In this document: positions 17,437 through 26,320 of the stretch, piece after piece
Layout of the letters: the number at the start of each line of letters is the position of its first letter
How positions within the stretch are numbered: the first letter of the stretch is position 1
Assembly: GCA_022822005.1 (NCBI GenBank)
Contig: JAJECO010000079.1
Coordinates: 98,654 to 162,653 of the forward strand
Direction of reading: 5' to 3'
DNA from: Candidatus Poribacteria bacterium
GTDB lineage: Bacteria > Poribacteria > WGA-4E > PCPOR2b
Length of the DNA stretch: 64,000 nucleotides
Position numbers and translations under genes: made by a program
Notes under the pieces: generated by a model
Seen by the model: only the letters and a program-made list of their open reading frames with translations
What the model was told of the DNA's origin: nothing
Database searches by the model: none

Positions 17437-18387
17437 TCACGCGTGTACCATCAATCGCCCAACATGAGCGACGACCGATTCGGACAACCCTTTAAGGTTA
17501 TATCCGCCCTCCAATGCTGAGATCAACCGTCCCTCACAAGTTTCCGCAGCAATTTCGCAAAGGATGTCAGTCAAATTGGCAAAGCCGTCTGCGGTCATAT
17601 TGATCGCCGATAGCGGGTCTAAACGGTGTGCGTCAAATCCAGCCGAGATTATCAGGAAATCGGGAGAGAAATCAAGTAACGCTGGCTTGAGAACTTTTTG
17701 GAAGGTCTCGACATAGTCACTGGGTTCGCTACCCGGAGGCATCGGTATGTTCAGTGTTGTACCAACAGCCTCACCTATGCCAGTCTCGTCTGCCATGCCG
17801 GTGCCAGGGTAGAGCGGCACCTGATGCGCCGAGAAAAAGAAGACGGAGGGATCATCGTAAAAGATATCCTGTGTCCCGTTGCCGTGATGGACGTCCCAAT
17901 CGACAATTGCGACGCGACCCACCCCATGTTCACGCTGAAGGTATCGTGCAGCTATCGCGACGCTATTGAATAGACAAAAGCCCATCGCACGGGTTGGGGT
18001 TGCGTGATGACCGGGCGGACGAACAAGCGCGAAGGCGTTTCTCACAGTCTCTGCCATGACCGCATCTGCTGCCCTCAACACGCCTCCGGTCGAAAGACGC
18101 GCAACGTCATAGGATGCGGGTGAGGTTGGCGTGTCGTAATCGAGGGGGAGACCGTTTTCACAATACTGCTTGATCCGATCGATATGATCTTGGATATGCG
18201 CATAACACATCTGCTCAAGTGTTACAGGAGTGGCTTCGATCTGGTGCAAGTCGTCCCAAAAGTCAGAAGCCTGTAGTGCTTTTATACTTGCTTGTAGACG
18301 TTCCGGACGCTCAGGATTCTGTACGCCTGTATCATGCTTGAGATAATCGGTGTGGTAGACAAAACCTGTCTTTTTCTGAGAAGTCAT
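17437..18387 (-). CDS. histone deacetylase family protein (acetoin utilisation/acetylpolyamine amidohydrolase type)
   Basis: 316 residues. The zinc-dependent deacetylase core is intact: RPPGHHAT with the His127/His128 dyad, DWDVHHGNGT with Asp163, zinc ligands Asp165 and His167, SAGFDAHRLDPL with the third zinc ligand, and EGGYN with the transition-state Tyr near the C-terminus. Bacterial members deacetylate acetylated proteins, acetylpolyamines or other amides. ATG 18387 (MTSQKK) is preferred to a TTG at 18399; GGAA is the only upstream match. The neighbourhood has several acetyltransferases but no direct partner. It diverges from the secreted FN3 protein gene. Confidence 0.92.
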   Translation of the reverse strand: MTSQKKTGFVYHTDYLKHDTGVQNPERPERLQASIKALQASDFWDDLHQIEATPVTLEQMCYAHIQDHIDRIKQYCENGLPLDYDTPTSPASYDVARLSTGGVLRAADAVMAETVRNAFALVRPPGHHATPTRAMGFCLFNSVAIAARYLQREHGVGRVAIVDWDVHHGNGTQDIFYDDPSVFFFSAHQVPLYPGTGMADETGIGEAVGTTLNIPMPPGSEPSDYVETFQKVLKPALLDFSPDFLIISAGFDAHRLDPLSAINMTADGFANLTDILCEIAAETCEGRLISALEGGYNLKGLSESVVAHVGRLMVHA

Positions 18388-18474
18388 AGTTGGTTCCAAA
18401 TTGAACGTGGGTATTTACTTCATATTATAGATTGTAGTCTTTTTCAAAGCATACCGCAAGCGAATTCTCTGGTC

Positions 18475-18503
18475 TTGACATCCCTTTTCACTTCTGCTAT
18501 GAT
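18475..18503 (+). promoter_or_regulatory. sigma70-type promoter for the FN3/FlgD-like secreted protein
   Basis: TTGACA (18475-18480) and TATGAT (18498-18503) are spaced 17 bp, about 50 bp before the ATG at 18557. The -35 is perfect and the -10 has one mismatch. Confidence 0.7.
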
Positions 18504-18556
18504 ACCTCAACTGCCTTCAAAAAATCATATGTATATACCGTCAAAATAGGGTAGAG

Positions 18557-20404
18557 ATGAAAATTCAGAAAATCTTTCTTGGCGCAGTTTGGTTTTTCAT
18601 CAGTCTAACTAATCCAATTATCGGTTCTGCTCAAGTACACACATCCGGAAATATCGAAGTCCATATAGTCGGCGAGGGTTCACTGGGTGCAGTCCGGGAC
18701 GATGAACTCGTCTACAACTTTAGGTTTCCTAAATCTGGAGAGAATTACTATCTTCACGAATTGTCGGAGATTTGGGTTGGTGACGCAAATGGAAATGTAG
18801 CGAGCGCATGGGATTTAGATCCCGATGAACCCGGCCCTCTCACAATTGGAGAGTGGGAAACTGTATCAACGAACGCTGAAAAAACAGATCTCGACGAACG
18901 ACATACAATTATCGCACAATACAATTCATCCGGAGTTGTCGATTTTCCGCTCAATCTTTCGGTTGACCAACAGAGTTTTGCTTGGAGTACCAACAATCAT
19001 CCCGATGCAGATGATTTCGTTGTGATAAGATTAGTTGTGACAAACAACAGCAATACAGGGCTTGAAGGTATCTATGTGGCAACGATGGCGAATTGGGATG
19101 TTGATGGGACAGATTTAGAGGCTGGAGAGTTAAGCCGGGATTGGGTGGATTGGGATGAAACATATCAAACGTTGTTCACCTACGATGGTGATGATACTGA
19201 CGGAATCAATGAGGTTCACACCGGCCTCACCTTGCTGGACGGAAAGTTAAGCACCCATCAGATCTTTCTGTTTTACGGTCCCGAAGGCCGTCCGACCGCC
19301 AACCTTTTTTTCGATGAAAGCCGATCCGAGTTCATGGCCGATTCGACTGCTTTTGCTGCCAATAAGAGGGATCTCGAGACCCTTGGATTTCCGGCTTGGG
19401 ATTATGTGTCCATTATCTCAGCGGGACCCTATGACATACCAGCTAAACAGTTTATCGCTGTTACTTTTGCCCTTGTTGCTGGTGAGAACTTAGTAGATCT
19501 GCAGAAAAATATCAGTGCCGCGAGAACCGTTACCTTTAGGCCGCACCGATTGGGCGCTGAGGTTGTAAGAGGAAACGTCCGGTTGAAATGGGAACCTGCA
19601 ATTAATTTAGGTTTGGCTGGCTATGCTGTCCTAAGGCGAACGAAGAGTGAGAATGAATTCCAGCAGGTTGGTCGGGTTACCCAAGCGACTACCTTTGACG
19701 ACACAGGGGTTCAAGGAGGCGTAGAATACACCTACAAGATCCGTCCTGTTCATGCCAGTGGACAGCTGCTTGAATTTGATTCTTCGGAGGTCAGTATTAT
19801 CCCAGGTGATGTTCCGGACGCGCCCGTAGGATTAACGGCGACGTTCAACGAAGACCAGATTATTCTTAATTGGACAAAATCTACTCGTCAGATCAGCAAA
19901 TATCTTATCTATCGCAACCGCACGGGCAGACCGCCATGGACGCAGATTGCATCGGTCCCGCCGGGAGTTTCCACTTTTGTTGATCGGGATGTCTATCCAG
20001 GGTCAAAGTATTTCTATGCAGTCGCGGCGACAAGTCCAGCCGGCGGAGAAGGTAAACTTTCCCAAATTGCTGATGTTACCCTCCCTGAGGAAACCATCAT
20101 ACCCCCCGAAGCCAACTTGGATAAAGTGATCTTTGTCCCGAATCCATACCGTCTGAACGGGAGCGCGAATGGGATGGAGTTCCGCAATCTGCCTGACCGT
20201 GCGACAATCCGAATCTACAACAGTACCGGTGATCTCATTAGACAGATTGATCATCGCAACAACACATCCATGCAACGTTGGGATGGGCGGACGGAGGCAG
20301 GTGAACAGATTTCTGCCGGCATCTACGTCTATCACATTGAGTCCATGAGGGAAGGGCAAAGGGGAAGGAATTCGGTAAGTGGGAAGTTCGCAGTGATTCG
20401 TTGA
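18557..20404 (+). CDS. large secreted protein with two FN3 domains and a FlgD-like C-terminal domain
   Basis: 615 residues. Residues 1-26 form a Sec signal peptide ending IGSAQV. A beta-rich N-terminal domain (about 30-325) is followed by two fibronectin type III modules (about 332-415 and 417-510; note LKWEPAINLGLAGYAVLRR and LNWTKSTRQISKYLIYR). The end is a FlgD-like Ig domain: VIFVPNPYR, IRIYNSTGDLI, WDGRTEAGEQISAGIYVYHIE. That C-terminal domain is common on exported proteins of FCB-type bacteria and is often linked to secretion or surface attachment. It lacks the W-G-x-[IL]-K tail of the LamG proteins, so two C-terminal systems may coexist. GGTAGAG precedes the ATG. Confidence 0.85.
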   Translation: MKIQKIFLGAVWFFISLTNPIIGSAQVHTSGNIEVHIVGEGSLGAVRDDELVYNFRFPKSGENYYLHELSEIWVGDANGNVASAWDLDPDEPGPLTIGEWETVSTNAEKTDLDERHTIIAQYNSSGVVDFPLNLSVDQQSFAWSTNNHPDADDFVVIRLVVTNNSNTGLEGIYVATMANWDVDGTDLEAGELSRDWVDWDETYQTLFTYDGDDTDGINEVHTGLTLLDGKLSTHQIFLFYGPEGRPTANLFFDESRSEFMADSTAFAANKRDLETLGFPAWDYVSIISAGPYDIPAKQFIAVTFALVAGENLVDLQKNISAARTVTFRPHRLGAEVVRGNVRLKWEPAINLGLAGYAVLRRTKSENEFQQVGRVTQATTFDDTGVQGGVEYTYKIRPVHASGQLLEFDSSEVSIIPGDVPDAPVGLTATFNEDQIILNWTKSTRQISKYLIYRNRTGRPPWTQIASVPPGVSTFVDRDVYPGSKYFYAVAATSPAGGEGKLSQIADVTLPEETIIPPEANLDKVIFVPNPYRLNGSANGMEFRNLPDRATIRIYNSTGDLIRQIDHRNNTSMQRWDGRTEAGEQISAGIYVYHIESMREGQRGRNSVSGKFAVIR

Positions 20405-20421
20405 GAGAGAACACGTAAAAT

Positions 20422-20455
20422 AAAAAAAGCGACGCTACATGATATGTGCGTCGCT
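20422..20455 (-). terminator. intrinsic terminator of tRNA-Leu
   Basis: On the minus strand AGCGACGC (20455-20448) pairs perfectly with GCGTCGCT (20435-20428) across a 12-nt loop and is followed by seven T's, 13 nt after the tRNA 3' end. It also lies just past the stop of the plus-strand FN3 gene, but has no U-tract in that direction. Confidence 0.9.
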
Positions 20456-20467
20456 TCTGCTAATAGA

Positions 20468-20553
20468 TGCCGGGAAGGGGATTTGAACCCCTACGGGCGA
20501 AAGGGCCCACTAGATCCTGAATCTAGCTTGTCTACCAATTCCAACATCCCGGC
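20468..20553 (-). tRNA. tRNA-Leu (CAG anticodon)
   Basis: An 86-nt cloverleaf: acceptor GCCGGGA pairs with TCCCGGC with discriminator A, the T arm reads GGGGTTCAAATCCCC, and the anticodon stem CTAGA/TCTAG closes loop TTCAGGA, giving anticodon CAG. The long variable arm GGGCCCTTTCGCCC is the class II feature of leucine tRNAs. CCA is not encoded. A promoter is at 20588-20617 and a terminator at 20422-20455, so it is a single-gene unit. Confidence 0.97.
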
Positions 20554-20587
20554 GTAACCTCTTGGCCGCCGGTTTGACAACCGCTAC

Positions 20588-20617
20588 AGTCTACATCAAA
20601 TGCGGTTAGCTTGTCAA
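20588..20617 (-). promoter_or_regulatory. promoter for tRNA-Leu
   Basis: On the minus strand a perfect TTGACA (20617-20612) and TAGACT (20593-20588) are spaced 18 bp, about 35 bp before the tRNA 5' end. Confidence 0.6.
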
Positions 20618-20706
20618 GGAATTTCTCTTTCCGAACAACCTATACTGAATTTCACTCGCGCATTTTCCAGCGTATATCAAGCGGAAAAACCTGTAGTGGC
20701 TAACGT

Positions 20707-21561
20707 TCATCTGCGCGCTTTAATCTCGCCCCATTTTACGGCTATTTTGCCGGTAGGTTCGACGGCAGCGACTGGCGCATACTTGTCGAGTGACTTGCCC
20801 CGCTCCCCTAACTCTTTGGCTTCTTTAACTTGAGCCGCGGTCAGCGCGTGGCTGAGGACCACCACTTCATCCATGACGCCTTGGACATATCCCAACTGAT
20901 CTCTGCGCACTTTGCCGGCGTCCGGGTCGCGCAAATCGTGGCCAATGGTCAACGGGAATTCAGTTGGTCGAAACGCGCCTCTCTGTTCCTTAACGATTTT
21001 TTCTTTTCCGTTAGTATAAACTCTGACCTCCTTGCCATCGGCGACCCCGGCAACGTGATACCAATCGTTTGCTACAAGAAAATCTGGATCCACCGCAGCC
21101 GTTCGTCCGCCTTCCGTATTGGCATCAAACGCGAACCCGCCCAGCTTAAACCCTTCACGAAACGTTCGCAGTGAATAAGAAGCCCAAAATCGCTTGTTTG
21201 ACTCCTTAAAAGGCGCGTTTTTCCAGACCAAGGACTGATCTCTTCCGAAATCGGGTCGCGTAAATTTAACCCAGCACATCAACGTGACCTGATCCGTCGC
21301 ATTTAGGCTGTTGTCATGGGGAACCTCAAAATAGGAGTCCGCCCCTTCCTCCAGTATGACACCGCCAGCAACCTTTCCCTTTGGCGTCCAACCGGCCCCC
21401 CCTTTGAAATCGCCGTGGTTACTATTTGGAGAAGAATCCCTGTGTGCATTCGCTTTGACATCAAATGTCCAATAACCGAGGAGCTTGGCATCAACATCTA
21501 TCAGAAAAGAACCAAGAAGGAAGATGAGCACTCCCCCAAAAATGATAAATCGTCGAGACAT
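20707..21561 (-). CDS. secreted LamG domain protein 1 with C-terminal W-G-x-I-K tail
   Basis: 284 residues; last gene of a tandem seven-gene array. A signal peptide (about 1-26, ending DVDA) is followed by KLLGYWTFD and a LamG/concanavalin A-like jelly roll: LMCWVKF, WYHVAGVADGKEVRVYTNGKEK and PLTIGHDLRD are the usual core strands. It ends VEPTGKIAVKWGEIK then ARR. LamG domains bind glycans or proteins at the cell surface; this one has no catalytic module. AGGAGG is 8 bp before the ATG. The linker after the lectin fold (AKELGERGKSLDKY) is nearly constant through the array, so the proteins share architecture throughout. Its stop is followed by no clear terminator. Confidence 0.9.
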   Translation of the reverse strand: MSRRFIIFGGVLIFLLGSFLIDVDAKLLGYWTFDVKANAHRDSSPNSNHGDFKGGAGWTPKGKVAGGVILEEGADSYFEVPHDNSLNATDQVTLMCWVKFTRPDFGRDQSLVWKNAPFKESNKRFWASYSLRTFREGFKLGGFAFDANTEGGRTAAVDPDFLVANDWYHVAGVADGKEVRVYTNGKEKIVKEQRGAFRPTEFPLTIGHDLRDPDAGKVRRDQLGYVQGVMDEVVVLSHALTAAQVKEAKELGERGKSLDKYAPVAAVEPTGKIAVKWGEIKARR

Positions 21562-21626
21562 TGGTCATACCTCCTGTTAGCCGAATTAACTTCCGCTAAG
21601 GTGTTGCAAGCCTAACAAAGATTAAA

Positions 21627-22502
21627 CTACTTTGCCGTTTTAATCTCGCCCCATTTAATCGCTAATTTGTCTTGAGGCTCCACCCCGAAAACAGGCTGAA
21701 AGCTCTCAAGTGACTTCCCTCTTTCGCCCAGTTCCATTGCTTCTTTAACTTGACCCGCGGTCAGTGCATGGTCTAAAATCACCACTTCATCTATGATACC
21801 CCGAACGAATCCCAGAAAGTGTCGCGCAACGGGTTCATCCGGATCGCGCAGATCAAATCCAATTGTCAACGGGTCATCAGAAGGTTGGAATACGCCCCGC
21901 TGGTTGCCAACCGCTTTCTCTTTTCCGTTGGTGTAGACTTTAACCGTTGTACCATCAGCAGTTCCTGCAACGTGGTACCATTCATCCACGACGAGCGGAA
22001 AATCTGGATCAATTGCAGCTGTTCGTGCTTCCGTCATATTTGCGTCAAACGAAAAGGAACCTCGATTAATCCCGGGGCGATAGAGCCGCAGGGCGTACGA
22101 AGTCCAGAATCGCTTGTTTTCCGCAAAAGGAGCATTTTTCCAAATCAAGGAACCATCCTCACCAAAACCTTCAAAAGCACCGGGATCCGTAAATTTGACC
22201 CAGCACATCATGGTGATTTGCCCTGTCTTCACGTTCAGACTTTCATGATGAGGGACTTCGAGCCAAGCTTCTTGCGCGTTCTCCAGTTGTAGTCCTCCAC
22301 GAACTTTGCCCTTGTCCGTCCATTGTGCTTCACCGATGAACGCCTTGGTTTCCCCATCGTTGCGGTTTGGCGAGGAATCCTTTCCCAGATTATTTTTATC
22401 CTCGAAAGCCCAATAGCCGAGGAGCTTGGCATCAGTGTTAGTCAAGGGGCAACAGAAAAGATAGATTAACAGAGCACCAAGAACTAACATAATACGAAAC
22501 AT
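21627..22502 (-). CDS. secreted LamG domain protein 2 with C-terminal W-G-x-I-K tail
   Basis: 291 residues. N-terminal signal peptide (about 1-25), then KLLGYWAFEDKNNLGKDSS, a LamG fold with TMMCWVKF, EWYHVAGTADGTTVKVYTNG and PLTIGFDLRDPD, and the common AMELGERGKSLESF linker. The tail is VEPQDKLAIKWGEIK then TAK. TAGGAGG precedes the ATG. Neighbours on both sides are paralogues 55-66 bp away, so co-transcription is likely. The lectin-fold surface loops differ from those of proteins 3-5, hinting at different ligands, while signal peptide, linker and tail are conserved. Confidence 0.9.
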   Translation of the reverse strand: MFRIMLVLGALLIYLFCCPLTNTDAKLLGYWAFEDKNNLGKDSSPNRNDGETKAFIGEAQWTDKGKVRGGLQLENAQEAWLEVPHHESLNVKTGQITMMCWVKFTDPGAFEGFGEDGSLIWKNAPFAENKRFWTSYALRLYRPGINRGSFSFDANMTEARTAAIDPDFPLVVDEWYHVAGTADGTTVKVYTNGKEKAVGNQRGVFQPSDDPLTIGFDLRDPDEPVARHFLGFVRGIIDEVVILDHALTAGQVKEAMELGERGKSLESFQPVFGVEPQDKLAIKWGEIKTAK

Positions 22503-22556
22503 TAATCGTCCTCCTAACTCCAGAGCGGATCAGGGATCAACTGACTCGCACAACCC

Positions 22557-23414
22557 CTACTGTCTCGCTTTAATCGCGCCCCATTGGGTGGCTAACTTGC
22601 TCTCGGGTTCAACGGCGAAGATGGGATTGTAACCCTCAAGCGGTTTTCCTTTTTCGCCCAATTCCATTGCTTCTTTGATTTCGGCGCCGGTCAACGCCTT
22701 GTCAGCGACGATAACCTCATCCATGACACCGTTCATGAAAGCAAAATGTATTAATATAGGACGCAAATCATGACCAATCGTTAAAGGCAGGTCGGAAGCT
22801 TGGAACTCACCCCTTTGGGGGCCCTTCCCTGTCTCTTTGCCGTTGGTATAGACCCGGATTTCTGTCCCATCAGCGGTCGCTGCAATGTGAAACCATTCTT
22901 TCTCCAGTTGATCCACTTCGGGAAATTTTTTATCAACGACTGCGCTACGACCCTCCGTCATATTGGCATCAAATCCGAAGCTACCGAATTGCGATTTGGG
23001 ACGCCATATACGCAAGGCGTAAGATGCCCAAAAGCGTTTGTTTGTTTCAAAGGGTCCATACTTCCAGATTAAGGACTGTTCTCGACCATCACCTGTAAAA
23101 TCACCGGGATTACCAAATTTCGCCCAACACATCAGTGTAATCTGATCCTTCACATTGAGGCTATTATCGTGGGGGACTTCAAGCCAAGACTTACCATCAA
23201 ATTTGATTCCACCCCCGACTTTGCCCTTTGCAGTCCATTCCGCTGAGCCTTCGCCTTTTAGTTCACCATGATTTCGATTCGGAGAAGAATCCTTGCCAAT
23301 CTCGTTTTTGCTCTGGAAAGCCCAATAACCGAGGACTTTCGCATCAGCATTAATCGCTGAACAACACAAAAAGCAGATTAACAAAACCCAAGTACCTAAA
23401 ACGGCACGAAACAT
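22557..23414 (-). CDS. secreted LamG domain protein 3 with C-terminal W-G-x-I-K tail
   Basis: 285 residues. Signal peptide ending NADA, then KVLGYWAFQSKNEIGKDSS, LamG core strands LMCWAKF, EWFHIAATADGTEIRVYTNG and PLTIGHDLRP, linker AMELGEKGKPLEGY and tail VEPESKLATQWGAIK then ARQ. It is most similar to protein 4 (shared ILIHFA/ILAHHA loop position, EFQASDLPLTIG and IWKYGPFETNKRFW), suggesting one of the most recent duplications in the array. AAAGGAG precedes the ATG. Confidence 0.9.
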   Translation of the reverse strand: MFRAVLGTWVLLICFLCCSAINADAKVLGYWAFQSKNEIGKDSSPNRNHGELKGEGSAEWTAKGKVGGGIKFDGKSWLEVPHDNSLNVKDQITLMCWAKFGNPGDFTGDGREQSLIWKYGPFETNKRFWASYALRIWRPKSQFGSFGFDANMTEGRSAVVDKKFPEVDQLEKEWFHIAATADGTEIRVYTNGKETGKGPQRGEFQASDLPLTIGHDLRPILIHFAFMNGVMDEVIVADKALTGAEIKEAMELGEKGKPLEGYNPIFAVEPESKLATQWGAIKARQ

Positions 23415-23484
23415 TAAAAATTCTCCTTTTATCTTAGAGCCAATCGGTCAGCAAGCGCATGTTTGATTTAGTCACAAACAGTTG

Positions 23485-24342
23485 TTACCTCCCCGCTTTA
23501 ATCGTGCCCCATTGGGTGGCCAATTTGTCCGCGGGCTCAACGGCGAAGACGGGATTGAATCCTTCAATTGACTTTCCTTTTTCACCCAGTGCCATTGCTT
23601 CTTTGACTTCGGCTGCGGTCAGTGCCTTGTCGGCGACCACAACTTCATCCATAATCCCATTAACATAAGCATGATGCGCCAATATGGGACGTAAGTCGTG
23701 ACCAATCGTTAGCGGGAGATCTGATGCTTGGAACTCGCCTCTTTGGGCTCCCTTTCCTGTCTCTTTGCCGTTGGTATAGACCCGGATCTCGGTTCCATCA
23801 GCGGTCGCTGCAATATGATACCAGTCTTTTTCTACGTCACCTTGTTCAGGAAATTCTTTGTCGACAGCCGCACTGCGTCCCTTTGTCATGTTCGCGTCGA
23901 ACCCGAAACTACCGAAGTCTGATTTGGGACGCCAGACGCGCAAGGCGTAAGATGTCCAAAAGCGTTTGTTTGTTTCAAAGGGTCCATACTTCCAGATTAA
24001 GGACTGCTCTCGACCACCGCCCGGGGCAAAATCGCCAGGCGCACTAAATTTAACCCAACACATCAGGGTTACTTGATCTTTGAGGTTAAGACTGTCATCA
24101 TGAGGGACTTCAAGCCAACCATTACTGAGTTCTAGCCCGCCGCCCACCTTGCCTTTTGCAGTCCATTCAGCGGTGCCTTGTCCCTTCAACTCTCCATCGT
24201 TGCGGAATGGTCCCGAATCCTTGCCAATATCATTTTTGGTATTGAAAGCCCAGTAACCGCGGACTTTTGCATCAGCATTCATCGTTGACCAACACAAAAG
24301 GCAGCATAACAAAATCCCAGTACTTAGAATGATGCGAAACAT
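23485..24342 (-). CDS. secreted LamG domain protein 4 with C-terminal W-G-x-I-K tail
   Basis: 285 residues from ATG 24342, chosen because AAAGGAG lies 9 bp before it; an ATG at 24360 would itself overlap that site. Signal peptide ending NADA, KVRGYWAFNTKNDIGKDSG, LamG strands LMCWVKF and DWYHIAATADGTEIRVYTNG, linker AMALGEKGKSIEGF and tail VEPADKLATQWGTIK then AGR. Close paralogue of protein 3. Expected at the cell surface or in the periplasm; ligand unknown. Confidence 0.9.
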   Translation of the reverse strand: MFRIILSTGILLCCLLCWSTMNADAKVRGYWAFNTKNDIGKDSGPFRNDGELKGQGTAEWTAKGKVGGGLELSNGWLEVPHDDSLNLKDQVTLMCWVKFSAPGDFAPGGGREQSLIWKYGPFETNKRFWTSYALRVWRPKSDFGSFGFDANMTKGRSAAVDKEFPEQGDVEKDWYHIAATADGTEIRVYTNGKETGKGAQRGEFQASDLPLTIGHDLRPILAHHAYVNGIMDEVVVADKALTAAEVKEAMALGEKGKSIEGFNPVFAVEPADKLATQWGTIKAGR

Positions 24343-24416
24343 TGGACATTCTCCTTTCATCTTAAAGCCAAATCGGGTAATGAACGGATGTGTTTAATTT
24401 TAGATGCAGCGAACCG

Positions 24417-25277
24417 TTACTTTCTTGCTTTAATCTCACCCCATTGCGTGGCTAATTTACCTTCGGGTTCAACAGCGAAGACGGGATTGAACCCTTCAAG
24501 TGACCTTCCTTTGTTACCCAAATCCATTGCTCCATTGATTTGAGCCTCGGTCAGTGCTTTATCCACGATTACAACTTCATCAATGATCCCATAGAGAAAT
24601 TCACGCCCAGCTAGCAAGCCGGGACGTAAATCATAGCCAATTGTTAAGGGGAGGTCTGTTGCTTGAAACTCCCCTCGTTGCGGGGCAGCTTTCTTCTCTT
24701 TTCCATCGGTATAAATCCGAACTTCTGTTCCATCGGCGACACCCGCGATGTGATACCACGTTTTGTCCGCATCCCCTGGATCAGGAAAGTCCGGATCTGC
24801 TGCCGCACTCCGACCACCTACCAAGTTGGCATCAAACCCGAAGCTACCAAACTTGGTATGTCTACGCCATACCCGCAAGGCGTAAGAGGTCCAGAATCGC
24901 TTGTTTGTGGCAAAGGGACCATTCTTCCAAACAAGGGTCTGATCTCGGCCGGTACCACCAAATGGATCACCCTCGCCGCTAAATTGAACCCAACACATCA
25001 TGGTAATCTGATCCTTCACATTGAGGCTATCATCGTGAGGTACTTCAAGCCAACCGTCTTTCAATTTCAACCCGCCACCCACTTTGCCTCGTGCAATCCA
25101 ATCCGCAGTTCCGTTGCCTTTCACTTCTCCATCGTTGCGGTTCGGAGAGGAATCCTTGCCAAGCTCATTTTTGCTGTTGAAAGCCCAATAGCCGAGGGCC
25201 TTGGCATCAACAGTTATCACGGGAAAGCAAAGACAGTAGATGATGACACAACCCAAAATAATCAATCGTCGAGACAT
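24417..25277 (-). CDS. secreted LamG domain protein 5 with C-terminal W-G-x-I-K tail
   Basis: 286 residues from ATG 25277, which follows AAAGGAG; an earlier ATG at 25295 overlaps that site. Signal peptide ending TVDA, then KALGYWAFNSKNELGKDSS, LamG strands MMCWVQF, TWYHIAGVADGTEVRIYTDG and PLTIGYDLRP, linker AMDLGNKGRSLEGF and tail VEPEGKLATQWGEIK then ARK. It belongs to the 3-4-5 subgroup by sequence. The 3' flank has no hairpin, so transcription probably runs on into protein 4. Confidence 0.9.
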   Translation of the reverse strand: MSRRLIILGCVIIYCLCFPVITVDAKALGYWAFNSKNELGKDSSPNRNDGEVKGNGTADWIARGKVGGGLKLKDGWLEVPHDDSLNVKDQITMMCWVQFSGEGDPFGGTGRDQTLVWKNGPFATNKRFWTSYALRVWRRHTKFGSFGFDANLVGGRSAAADPDFPDPGDADKTWYHIAGVADGTEVRIYTDGKEKKAAPQRGEFQATDLPLTIGYDLRPGLLAGREFLYGIIDEVVIVDKALTEAQINGAMDLGNKGRSLEGFNPVFAVEPEGKLATQWGEIKARK

Positions 25278-25364
25278 CAGTAACACTCCTTTCATCGAAA
25301 CATCTTATCTCCCCACTTTTGTTATGGGAAGGTAGATAGTATCAATCCGTGTTATTGGTCCGTT

Positions 25365-26231
25365 TCACTTGCTTCCTGCTTTTAGTTCCCCCCATCGGAC
25401 AGCCAGTTTGCCTTGGGGGGCAACGTCAAAGAGCAACTCGAAATTGTCGAGCGACTTCCCTTTCTCACCCAACTCCATCGCTTCTTTGACTTGGTCTTGG
25501 GTTATTGCCCTATCGAGAATAATCACTTCATCGAGCAGCCCGAAGTGATAGGGCTTAGATCCACCTCGATCGGGTGGAATGCGCAGATCAAAGCCAATGG
25601 TTAACACCTGCTCCGAAGGTTTGAACTCGCCCCGCTGGTCAGCGACAGCTTTTTCTACCCCATTGGTATAGAGTCGAACCTTTGAGCCATCGGCGGTAGC
25701 TGCAATATGATACCATTCGTTTACTTCGGGGTGGTCTTTATCTCCGGGGGCTGTAAACACACGCCCCTCAGTCATTTGGGCTTCGAATATAAAACTTCCC
25801 AACTTCTTTCTTGGACGAAGTTTCGCCAACGAATAGGATGTCCAAAATCGCCGGTCTTTCTGATCCCCTTCTAATATAAAGGGACCATTCTTGTAAATCA
25901 AGGACACCTCGCTGGATTCCCCTAAGGCACCGGCGTCAAAATTCACCCAACACATCAGGGTAATCTGATCCTTGGCGTTGAGACTGTCATCATGTGGGAC
26001 TTCAAGCCATGAAATTCCATCCAATTTCAGGGCACCACCGACCTGTCCCTTCACATCATGGGCGGCAGCCTTTTTCGGTTCGCCGTGATTGTCAAAGCCC
26101 GAAGAGTCCTTCCCTAATTTATCTTTGTCATCAAACATCCAGTAACCGAGGGCTTTGGCGTCAACATGGCTAGGCAACACACTGAGAACATAGATGCACA
26201 GAAACACAAGAATTGGTCCAATACGATACAT
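25365..26231 (-). CDS. secreted LamG domain protein 6 with C-terminal W-G-x-L-K tail
   Basis: 288 residues from ATG 26231, which follows AAAGGAGGG; an in-frame start at 26267 lies in the terminator hairpin upstream. Signal peptide ending HVDA, then KALGYWMFDDKDKLGKDSS, LamG strands LMCWVNF, EWYHIAATADGSKVRLYTNG and VLTIGFDLR, linker AMELGEKGKSLDNF and tail VAPQGKLAVRWGELK then AGSK. It shares an insert, LIYKNGPFILEGD, with protein 7, so 6 and 7 are a second subgroup. It is the first gene after the internal terminator at 26250-26291 and may need read-through or its own promoter. Confidence 0.9.
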   Translation of the reverse strand: MYRIGPILVFLCIYVLSVLPSHVDAKALGYWMFDDKDKLGKDSSGFDNHGEPKKAAAHDVKGQVGGALKLDGISWLEVPHDDSLNAKDQITLMCWVNFDAGALGESSEVSLIYKNGPFILEGDQKDRRFWTSYSLAKLRPRKKLGSFIFEAQMTEGRVFTAPGDKDHPEVNEWYHIAATADGSKVRLYTNGVEKAVADQRGEFKPSEQVLTIGFDLRIPPDRGGSKPYHFGLLDEVIILDRAITQDQVKEAMELGEKGKSLDNFELLFDVAPQGKLAVRWGELKAGSK

Positions 26232-26249
26232 GGATAGCCCTCCTTTTGC

Positions 26250-26291
26250 AAAAAACCCACTATCCATCTCAATACGGGTCAGATAGTGGGT
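26250..26291 (-). terminator. intrinsic terminator inside the LamG array
   Basis: On the minus strand ACCCACTATC (26291-26282) pairs perfectly with GATAGTGGGT (26264-26255) across 17 nt and runs into a T-tract (26255-26250). It lies between the stop of LamG protein 7 and the Shine-Dalgarno of protein 6. Partial termination here would set promoter-proximal genes (amidotransferase-fold protein and LamG 7) above the other six. Confidence 0.85.
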
Positions 26292-26320
26292 CTATGGTAT
26301 TTACACAGCATGCAAGCAGC

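Noticed and set aside
18557..20404. FN3/FlgD-like protein as a member of the W-G-x-[IL]-K tagged set
   Set aside because: Its C-terminus ends SGKFAVIR after a FlgD-like domain and has no W-x-x-[IL]-K motif.
20468..20553. tRNA-Leu as an integration (att) site
   Set aside because: No direct repeat of the tRNA 3' end is seen nearby and no integrase gene is in the window.
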